DNA of 9,071 bases, taken from an uncultured Bacteroidales bacterium. GTDB taxonomy: Bacteria; Bacteroidota; Bacteroidia; Bacteroidales; F082. The notes beneath the pieces were generated by a model. That model was not told the DNA's origin, made no database searches, and saw only the letters and a list, made by a program, of their open reading frames with translations. Below, piece by piece: positions 1-6,100 of this stretch. Every line of letters begins with the position of its first letter. Position 1 is the stretch's first letter. A program made the translations under genes and the position numbers. The stretch spans positions 1-9,071 of the forward strand of contig CAMKAR010000072.1 of NCBI GenBank assembly GCA_946410535.1, given 5' to 3'.

Positions 1-301
1 CCAAATCCGGCTCGAAGAAATGCTTTTTGATGTATTTCAAGCCGTATTGGTACATACGCAACATCTTCAGTTTGCGAATGGCATTGACCTTTGGCGGACG
101 GATATAGATCTGCACATGGGTGTGGTGCGCACCTTGTATCTCCTTGACCTCGAAGGGTTTCGTCATGTCCTTGCCGTCGCAGACGGAGAGGATGACGGAA
201 TGGCATTCCTCGGGCAGCGCGTCGATCATTCGGACGCAGAAGTTGCCCAGTGTGGGGTCGTCGGGGGTGGGGAACCAGCTCAATAGGTGCAGGATGTTCA
301 T
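1..301 (-). CDS. Glycosyltransferase, GT4-like, N-terminal 100 residues (partial)
   Basis: The frame opens with ATG at 301..299 and stays open to the left window edge, giving 100 residues without a stop. The N-terminus reads MNILHLLSWFPTPDDPTLGN. This is the classic first beta strand and loop of GT-B fold glycosyltransferases of family 4, in which a 'hxxSWyP...PtxGnF' pattern precedes the acceptor-binding N-domain. The donor-binding C-terminal domain lies outside the window, so the sugar cannot be guessed. Such enzymes work at the cytoplasmic face of the inner membrane and add sugars to a lipid-linked polysaccharide precursor. The gene follows a flippase and a methyltransferase on the same strand, which fits an O-antigen or capsule cluster. 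The start is preceded by an AAC-rich leader with no clear Shine-Dalgarno sequence, as is usual in Bacteroidetes. The family call is fairly safe and the exact role is unknown. Confidence 0.8.
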   Translation of the reverse strand, partial: MNILHLLSWFPTPDDPTLGNFCVRMIDALPEECHSVILSVCDGKDMTKPFEVKEIQGAHHTHVQIYIRPPKVNAIRKLKMLRMYQYGLKYIKKHFFEPDL

Positions 302-339
302 TAGTTGTTAGTTTGCAGTTGTTGGTTGTTCAGTTGTAG

Positions 340-360
340 GGCTGTCACACTGTGGCAGCC
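340..360. repeat. Intergenic hairpin, 9-bp stem
   Basis: Bases 340..348 (ggctgtcac) pair with 352..360 (gtggcagcc) around a three-base loop. There is one T-G wobble in the plus reading, which becomes an A-C mismatch in the minus-strand RNA. It lies 39 bases upstream of the glycosyltransferase ATG, so it would sit in the 5' leader if that gene is co-transcribed with the methyltransferase. No T-run follows on the minus strand, so it is not an obvious terminator. Its role is unknown. Confidence 0.5.
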
Positions 361-371
361 GTCTTGTTTGT

Positions 372-391
372 CCGTAGGTCGCGACCTACGG
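372..391. repeat. Perfect 20-bp palindrome
   Basis: The sequence ccgtaggtcgcgacctacgg equals its own reverse complement over all 20 bases. It is part of a dense run of short palindromes between the methyltransferase and the glycosyltransferase. From memory, similar 'gtaggtcgcgacctac' elements occur between genes in many Bacteroidales genomes, but I could not check this. It could be a REP-like hairpin or a protein-binding dyad. Confidence 0.65.
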
Positions 392-403
392 TTAATGAAG
401 TGT

Positions 404-418
404 CGTCCCTTTGGGACG
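404..418. repeat. Short hairpin, cgtccc/gggacg stem
   Basis: Bases 404..409 (cgtccc) and 413..418 (gggacg) form a 6-bp stem with a TTT loop. It has the same layout as the hairpin at 498..510: a C-run, a three-base loop and a G-run. Together with the palindrome at 372..391 it appears to form a composite intergenic repeat unit. Confidence 0.5.
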
Positions 419-497
419 TGGTGTTGTGTCAGTGCATGGAACGACACCCTTCGTCTTTTTTTCAGCGGGGATTGAAATCGCCCGTTGACATCTTGTC

Positions 498-510
498 GCC
501 CCTTCGGGGC
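498..510. repeat. Short hairpin, gcccc/ggggc stem
   Basis: Bases 498..502 (gcccc) pair with 506..510 (ggggc) across a TTC loop. The surrounding 'ttgtcg...tttgtcg' resembles the 'tgtcg' flank of the hairpin at 404..418, which suggests two diverged copies of one small element. It is 54 bases past the methyltransferase stop. No T-run follows on the minus strand, so terminator function is not supported. Confidence 0.45.
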
Positions 511-525
511 TTTGTCGTCGCTTCG

Positions 526-559
526 CGTCATTGCGAGGAGGAACGACGAAGCAATCCAG
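526..559. repeat. REP-like element (cgtcattgcgag...gaagcaatccag type)
   Basis: The element has the ends attgc (530..534) and gcaat (551..555), which pair, with a purine-rich centre 'gaggaggaacgacgaa'. I recognise this sequence as a widely scattered intergenic palindromic repeat seen in many unrelated bacterial genomes. Translation of the minus strand gives the peptide 'WIASSFLLAMT', which turns up in many spurious database proteins derived from the repeat. It starts just after the methyltransferase stop at 564. It is non-coding, and its mobility and function are not established here. Confidence 0.65.
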
Positions 560-563
560 AGAA

Positions 564-1376
564 TCAATTGTTAATAGTTATGGTTTTAATCTCGATTTCA
601 AAGTATTTCTTGGGCAGTTCGTAAGGCACAAGTTTATGCGTGGTGAAGTCATCAGGCAGATAAACAGCGCACAAAGTATTGGAAACATGGTAGATATGCT
701 TGCGTTTTTCGGCAGGTGTTCCATCGAGGATGGCACCCATCACGTCCCAACGGATGGTCTCGGGGTCGAGGCCATAGTCATGCCAAACGATGATGCTGCG
801 GTCGCCTTTCAGCAGCTTGAAGGCGGTCTCGGTGTCTTTCTTCACGCTTTCGTAGTGGTGGTCGCCGTCCACAAAGACCATGTCGTATTTTCCGAAATGC
901 GGCGCGAAATCGAAGGTCTGGGAGTCTCCGTAAAGTTGCTCCACATTGGGCAGGTCCTTACTGAAGAAACTGTGCAAATCAGCGTATAACTGGTTATTGG
1001 TCAGCTTGATGATGTCTTCTTTGGGCAGGTTAAAAGTGACGCAATGTTGGACCACATCGGCTAAGTTAGCCACGCTTTCGCCGCGCCAGGTGCCGATTTC
1101 GAAATAGTCTTGCACCTCGTATTTCTTGGCCAAGGCACGCATCAGCGCAATGTCGATGGGCATGGTGGCGCCCGAAAGGTAGGCGTATGGCTTCGCGATT
1201 TCGTGGAAGTCGGGGAACAACGCGTTGATTTCCAAGAGCGGAAGGCCGTCCTTGAGACCATATTTTTGGATGACATCCTCTTTGTTGCTGTTTTCGTCTT
1301 GCAGGACGAGGTTGAGCAGGTAAGGATGTTTGACGATGCGCCCAAGGGCTTTGAAGAATTTATTCAGTTTGTTCAT
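564..1376 (-). CDS. Class I SAM-dependent methyltransferase (Methyltransf_24-like)
   Basis: From ATG 1376..1374 the product has 270 residues. The SAM-binding motif I is EIGTWRGES at residues 93-101. The later strand DMVFVDGDHHYESV (165-178) and the IIVWHDY strand (195-201) are typical of Methyltransf_24-type Rossmann enzymes found in polysaccharide and secondary metabolite clusters. The enzyme probably moves a methyl group from SAM to a hydroxyl of a sugar or lipid-linked intermediate in the cytoplasm. The acceptor cannot be read from sequence. An in-frame ATG at 1436 would add 20 residues, but these are low-complexity (rich in N and S) and overlap the flippase gene by 77 bases. I prefer the inner start, which overlaps by only 17 bases and begins with a basic amphipathic stretch, MNKLNKFFKALGRI. 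The overlap suggests translational coupling with the flippase gene. Confidence 0.85.
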   Translation of the reverse strand: MNKLNKFFKALGRIVKHPYLLNLVLQDENSNKEDVIQKYGLKDGLPLLEINALFPDFHEIAKPYAYLSGATMPIDIALMRALAKKYEVQDYFEIGTWRGESVANLADVVQHCVTFNLPKEDIIKLTNNQLYADLHSFFSKDLPNVEQLYGDSQTFDFAPHFGKYDMVFVDGDHHYESVKKDTETAFKLLKGDRSIIVWHDYGLDPETIRWDVMGAILDGTPAEKRKHIYHVSNTLCAVYLPDDFTTHKLVPYELPKKYFEIEIKTITINN

Positions 1377-2664
1377 TTTCAGTGGGTTGCTTGAGGAATT
1401 GTTGTTTGAGTTCAGCAAGGTAATTTTGTATCTCACTCTTTTTCAGCAGGAAGTCGCGGCCTTTGAAGTTCGACTCCTTGACGAAGAAGATGATTAGGAA
1501 TATCGCATTGACCGTATATGCCGCCGCCGAGGTGATGGCCGCTCCGGTGATGTCGTAACGCGGTATCAGCGTGAAGCCGCAGACAAAAGTGACCACCAGT
1601 CCGCAGAGGGAGGCGAAAGTGTTCATCTGATAACGGCCGGTGCCCGAATAATAGTGTCCGAGGATGAGGAAAATGCAGTAGAAAAGAATGCCCGGCGCGA
1701 GGATGCGGATGAGGTGGGCCATCTCGCCGAAGTCCTTGCCGAAGACGAAGACGTAGAACTGTGGCGGGAGCAGGCAGAGCACCACGACGGCCATGGCCGA
1801 GACCAAAAGGCAGATTTTGCCTAAGTCCAAGGTGAGTTTTTGGGAATATTGCCGGTCGTCGGCGTTGGCAATGCGGGCGTATTGCACCAAGGCGATGCTG
1901 TTGCTGATGATCCATATCGACTCGGCCAGCGAGACCGAGCGAGAGAACACACCGACTTGTTCGCGACCGATGTAACTATCTAACAAATAGTAGCTTAGTC
2001 TTAGGTTGAAGAACTGTACGAAATGCCCTGTTTGGTTGAGGAAACCGTATTTGAACAGGTCTTTCAAGACGGGTTTGTAGTCTTTGTCCTTGTCGTGGCG
2101 CAGGTTGGCATATTCGTTTCGTAACATCCAGATTCCCAGTAGGAAAGTCCCTCCGTAGGCGGCGTATAGGCCGATGAGGTAGCCATAAATGCCTTCGCGC
2201 TTGAGGATGAAGTGGTAGAGCACGAGGGTCAGGGTGAGCAGCACGGGTTGGAGCAGCGTGTTGTAGTTGGCCTTTTGTATTTCCTCCTTGCCGACCAGAA
2301 AACGGAAGTTGATGTTGCTGAGCGAGGAAATGAACGACAGAATGGCGACGTGGACGACCAAATCAGGCTCCAATTTAGGGTAGAACAGCCTGATACCGAA
2401 GCCCATGACCACGGCAATCAACGCCGACCAAACCACCGATGCGACCAAAATCTTCTTGAACGAATGGCGTGGCGCGAGGTAGATGATGCTGGCACCGCAC
2501 ACAATCTCGGAGAAGATGAGGATAAAGGCAATGGTGGCCACCACCAGCGACTGCGTCCCCGAGCCCGTGTCACCCAGCGTTTGCGAGATGATGATGGCGA
2601 TGAGGAAGTTGAGCGCGGCGGCCATAATCTTCGTCCCGAAGGTATTTAGGATTTTCTTGAACAC
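1360..2664 (-). CDS. wzx: Wzx-type polysaccharide flippase (MOP/MATE superfamily)
   Basis: The 434-residue product is strongly hydrophobic and begins with a basic amphipathic stretch, FKKILNTFGTKIM, running into a first membrane helix at about 13-30. Further clear helices lie near 40-60, 72-92, 103-118, 137-155, 160-180, 283-300, 321-338, 350-366 and 372-395. The length and the pattern of paired helices with short loops match Wzx/RfbX flippases (12-14 helices), which turn undecaprenyl-linked oligosaccharide units across the inner membrane. Charged residues inside the membrane region (for example the GKEEIQKAN loop near 125-133) fit the family. The start is GTG at 2664..2662. An in-frame TAA lies 24 bases upstream, and the first inner ATG (residue 14) would cut off the conserved amphipathic N-terminus. 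The C-terminal tail is polar and overlaps the methyltransferase start. The symbol names the functional class, since flippases are too variable to assign a substrate. Confidence 0.88.
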   Translation of the reverse strand: MFKKILNTFGTKIMAAALNFLIAIIISQTLGDTGSGTQSLVVATIAFILIFSEIVCGASIIYLAPRHSFKKILVASVVWSALIAVVMGFGIRLFYPKLEPDLVVHVAILSFISSLSNINFRFLVGKEEIQKANYNTLLQPVLLTLTLVLYHFILKREGIYGYLIGLYAAYGGTFLLGIWMLRNEYANLRHDKDKDYKPVLKDLFKYGFLNQTGHFVQFFNLRLSYYLLDSYIGREQVGVFSRSVSLAESIWIISNSIALVQYARIANADDRQYSQKLTLDLGKICLLVSAMAVVVLCLLPPQFYVFVFGKDFGEMAHLIRILAPGILFYCIFLILGHYYSGTGRYQMNTFASLCGLVVTFVCGFTLIPRYDITGAAITSAAAYTVNAIFLIIFFVKESNFKGRDFLLKKSEIQNYLAELKQQFLKQPTENEQTE

Positions 2665-2686
2665 AGCTTGCTTGGTTTTATGATTG

Positions 2687-2694
2687 CAAAATTA
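2687..2694 (-). promoter_or_regulatory. Candidate Bacteroidetes -7 box upstream of wzx
   Basis: The minus strand reads TAATTTTG, an exact match to the Bacteroidetes sigma-ABfr -7 consensus TAnnTTTG. It lies 22 bases before the GTG start and would give a very short leader. No TTTG -33 element is seen at the usual spacing. An 8-base match in AT-rich DNA can arise by chance, so this is tentative. Confidence 0.35.
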
Positions 2695-2730
2695 GGAAAA
2701 ACTATTGTTTCTCGTCCTCGGATTTATCAA

Positions 2731-2835
2731 TTAATCCTTCAAGCACCCGATAGGCACCACCAGCACGCCGTCTTTGCGTTGATAGGCATACGAACCCGTG
2801 GCTGTCATTATCATCATGAACGACGGGCTTTCCAT
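2731..2835 (-). pseudogene. Remnant: C-terminal tail of an AAA/DUF4143-type ATPase
   Basis: A short minus-strand frame ends at TAA 2733..2731 and reads, in its last part, TGSYAYQRKDGVLVVPIGCL followed by KD. An 'AYxRxDGVxVVPIGCLk' ending is, to my knowledge, the usual extreme C-terminus of the large multi-copy Bacteroidetes ATPases annotated as AAA/DUF4143 proteins. The rest of such an enzyme (about 350-400 residues with P-loop) is absent. Upstream, the frame stays open only to a TAA near 2895. It contains an ATG at 2835, but nothing ATPase-like precedes residue 5. I read it as a relic left after internal deletion. It is also just possible that it is a real 34-residue peptide. The family call rests on memory of the motif and needs a search. 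Confidence 0.45.
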
Positions 2836-2887
2836 CGTTCGTCCATGTTTTATTCCTTTCAATTCGTTGCAAAAAAACGACTTTATT

Positions 2888-2940
2888 TTTGATTATCATG
2901 TGTTGTGTTTGAAAATAAATATAAATAACTGATAATCAAA
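2888..2940. repeat. 11-bp perfect inverted repeat, 31-base spacer
   Basis: Bases 2888..2898 (tttgattatca) are the exact reverse complement of 2930..2940 (tgataatcaaa), separated by 31 AT-rich bases. On the minus strand the repeat lies between the -7 box at 2937..2944 and the ATPase-like relic, that is, in the leader or operator position. It could be an operator dyad or the footprint of a mobile element. No coding frame spans it. Confidence 0.55.
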
Positions 2941-2944
2941 TTTA
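2937..2944 (-). promoter_or_regulatory. Candidate -7 box of the decayed unit
   Basis: The minus strand reads TAAATTTG, an exact match to TAnnTTTG. It lies 5 bases downstream (minus sense) of the last 23-bp repeat and overlaps one arm of the inverted repeat at 2888..2940. No TTTG -33 box is seen, so an activator or the repeats themselves might take that role. The combination with repeats on both sides makes it more believable than a lone 8-base match. Confidence 0.4.
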
Positions 2945-2949
2945 TATAT

Positions 2950-3018
2950 TGTTTTCATCTTGCCAGTTGGAGATTTTTTACCATGTAAGTTGGAGATTTT
3001 TCATCGTGCCAGTTGGAG
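2950..3018. repeat. Three tandem 23-bp repeats (ctccaact core)
   Basis: Read on the minus strand, three consecutive 23-base units occupy 3018..2996, 2995..2973 and 2972..2950, without spacers. All share the opening ctccaact, a 'g/a-a-t/g-g' centre and an A-rich end. Units 1 and 3 are closest (both begin ctccaactggca and continue with gatgaaaa), while unit 2 reads ctccaacttaca. The constant 23-base period is about two helical turns, so the cores fall on one face of the DNA. That is the layout of an operator or iteron array. It ends right before the -7 box at 2937..2944. Confidence 0.75.
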
Positions 3019-3031
3019 CAAATATACAATG

Positions 3032-3081
3032 CCTCCACCCCAAAAGCGCCAAGGGTTCATGCGGCGCTCTCAAGGTGGAGG
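3032..3081 (-). terminator. Possible terminator hairpin after the C10 peptidase gene
   Basis: Outer arms cctccacc (3032..3039) and ggtggagg (3074..3081) pair perfectly, as do inner arms agcgcc (3045..3050) and ggcgct (3063..3068), with small internal loops and a 12-base end loop. In minus-strand sense the hairpin starts 24 bases after the peptidase stop. The inner stem is followed by TTTTGGGG rather than a clean U-run, so it is an imperfect intrinsic terminator at best. Confidence 0.4.
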
Positions 3082-3104
3082 AGAGGTGAAATATGTCACG
3101 TGGC

Positions 3105-6100
3105 TTATCGTGCAATCACGAAGCGCGACCAGCCGTGGCTGCCGTCAGTGAACTCGACCTTCAGAAGGTAGGTGCCTTGCGTAAAGCCGACAAGACTGAT
3201 GGAGGGATTGCTTTCCTTGGTTTCCTTTTCATAATGGAGAGTACCCAGAATGTCGTAAACCGCGATGCGCTTGATGTCATTGCCCTTGATGTTGAGCATT
3301 TCATTGGCAGGATTGGGATAGACCTTCAACTCATGCATGGGATTGTCGTCCACGCCGAGGCCACTGAATTGGGCGCGAATGGAATGGTTGGCATTCACAC
3401 TGCGGAAGGTGTAGGACTCCACAGGGCCGACATCCACGCCATCCACCAAAACTTTGCTCACTCGGCATCCGCTGTTGGGAATGATGGCAAAAGTCTTGTC
3501 CTTGCCGGGCTCCACGATGATTTCGCCTTCTGGCGTGATGGTGCCATTGGGACCTGCCGTTGCTGTGATGGTGTAGAACAGCCCTTGCGAGAACACGGCA
3601 ACCAAATCCCTGTCGCGCTCCACAGTAAAGGTGTATTGTTCATCGGTTGAGACAACAGCTCCGTTCTCCGTCCAACTCACGAAGGTGTAAGTTGGGTTGG
3701 CAATGGCGATAAGGGTGCATGAAGCGCCTTCCTCGTAGGTGCCGGCACCAATGACCGATCCGGCATTGGCGGGCTGCACATTGGCCGAAACGGTGTAGTG
3801 GTTGACGATTTCGCTGAAATGTGCCACATAAACGGCATTGCCTGTGACCGTGAAACTGAACGAAGCATCTGTTGAGACTTGGCTGCCGTTCAATGTCCAA
3901 TTGACGAATTCATAGCCGACAGCGGCAACTGCATTCAAGGTGCAATTGGAGCCTAATTCGTAGGTTCCGCCACCCGACACCGAGCCGCCTTCAACAGGTT
4001 CGGCTGTGGCGGTGATGGTGGCTTGGTTGGCGTTTTGGGCGAAATGTGCCACAAATGTAAGGTTTCTGATTACGACGATGCTATAGGTTGGTTCCGTTGA
4101 AACCACCGTGCCATTTCGTGTCCAGTTCTCAAACACATAGCCTTCGTTGGGCATGGCTGAAATAACGCAAGTGGAGCCTTCCGCGTAGGTGCCACCGCCC
4201 GAAACCGTGCCTCCATTGGCTGGATCGGCATTGACCGTGATGGCGTATTCTACTGGAATTGGCTCGAAATTAGCCACATACGAGCCGTTCCCCGTTACCG
4301 TAAAGCTATAAGTTGCATTTGTTGACACTTGCGTTCCGTTTTTGGTCCAGTTCACGAAGGTGTAACTGCTGTTGGGTGTGGCGCGAAGGGTGCAGGTGCT
4401 TCCCGATGCGTATGTACCTCCTCCTGTGACCGAGCCGCCGTTGCTTGGATTGGCTGTGGCGGTAATGGTGTAGTTCGTTGGGGCAACGTCGAACACTGCC
4501 ACCAAATTGCGGTTGCCTGTTACCGTGAAGGAGTAAGTGGCGTTGATGGAAACTGAAGTGCCGTTTTCCAACCAATTCACGAAGGTATAACCGCTGTTGG
4601 GTGTGGCGCGAAGGGTGCAAGTGCTTCCCGAAGCGTATGAGCCTGCGCCAGTGATGGTTCCCGCATTAGAAGGGCTGGCCGTGGCGGTGATGGTATAATT
4701 TACACCTGTGTTCGAGTAGTAAACAGGCAGATAGAACTGGTTCTCATCGTGAATCCAATTGGCTGGAGCAGACTCACAATCAAGGTCTCCATAATAGGCG
4801 TATAACTTGTAGTAATACCAAGTGCCGTCCACGTTGGCTGAATTGTCGGTATAGCTAGTGGCATTGGCACCAAGCAGTTTGATACGGGTATATTCTGTAT
4901 CGTCAGTTTTCCTAAAGATATAGTAGCCTGAAAGTCCATCTGAGGGTTCTGGTCTTTCCCAAAGGAGTTTAATCTTATTGTTATTGCCCGTATACTCATA
5001 GTCGAGGTTGCGCGGAGCATAGCACTCGCCTGACGTAGCGCACGACTCGTTGGTGTAGTTGCCGTTTTCACCGCCGTCGTAAAGGTATCCGACATAATAG
5101 CAGTGGCCACCTATTGCGGCGTTTTCATCGACGAAGAATGTGGCATTGGGGATAAGACGGTAGAGCATATAATCGCGATACACCAAGTAGCCATAGCCTG
5201 AATTGTTAATACCGTCCCAAGAGACATTGATATTACGGTTGTTTCCCGTGTCGACCAGGGCGACGAGGTTGGAAGGCACGCCTGTACCTGCTTGGCTTCC
5301 ACATCCGTTGTTGGCACTGAAAAAGATGCCTTCTGTCATATTCGTGGAAGAGCCTGAATAGGTGTAAACTGAATTATTTTGCGAATCCTTGATGGTGAAG
5401 GTCATGTCGAATGCACCTGTCTGAGTCGGGGCTGACCAGCCGAACGACACCATTCCGAGAGGCATATCGACGGGGATTGACTGGATGTTGGAGTTGGTGG
5501 TAGTTACCTGACCAATTTCAGTGCCTGCAGCATTGTAGATATGGATGGCACCTCCACGGAAGCCTTGATTTGAGGCTTGGGTGATATTAACGTTCCAAGT
5601 ACAGACAGGGCCGAAGCCGACTTTTTTTTGGTACGCTATCCTGCCGTGGCTGCCGCTGCAAACGGCATATACTGTATAATCAAATGAATCGAAGCGCGGC
5701 ACACTGTTGTCGATAATGCTCATTTGTGCACCGGGAGAGACATTGTTCTGGGTGTAAATGATTTCGTTGTCGCGGCAAACCACAATTTGGTCGATGCTGG
5801 TAAGGTTGCTGTCGTTCAAAGTCTTGGAAGGATTGGTCCACGACACAGTGGCGGCCAACCCATAATTGGGAGCTGGAGTCACAGTGAAATTGGTGGGTGC
5901 TTGAGCCGTGGCATTGTAGACACCAGTGGGGACGAAGTTGAAGATGGCGCGGTCATACGAGTTGTAGTCGATTTGGTCGAAGTCGAAGTAATTGTCGTCG
6001 TTGCCACCTCGGCCCCAGTTGAAGTGGAACAAATCGTTGTCGTCATAACCATCGCAGATGAAGGCATGTCCTTCAGCATAGCTTTGACCCGAATAATAGA

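Noticed and set aside
301..567. 88-codon minus-strand frame over the methyltransferase-glycosyltransferase gap
   Set aside because: It translates palindromic repeats, including the WIASSFLLAMT peptide typical of REP-derived false proteins. It has no domain and overlaps both neighbouring genes at its ends.
531..989. 152-codon plus-strand frame
   Set aside because: It is antisense to the methyltransferase, whose SAM motifs are clear on the minus strand. The plus-strand product shows no recognisable family.
2702..2899. 65-codon minus-strand frame starting MIIKNKVVFLQ
   Set aside because: It overlaps the ATPase-like relic in another frame. The relic frame carries the recognisable motif, while this one has none.
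2950..3018. CRISPR array
   Set aside because: The 23-bp units are directly adjacent with no spacers, there are only three, and no cas gene is present.
2960..3151. 63-codon plus-strand frame
   Set aside because: It runs through the 23-bp tandem repeats and the terminator-like hairpin into the antisense of the peptidase gene. It has no coding character.
3093..3650. 185-codon plus-strand frame
   Set aside because: It is antisense to the T9SS domain and last repeats of the peptidase, which are well supported on the minus strand.
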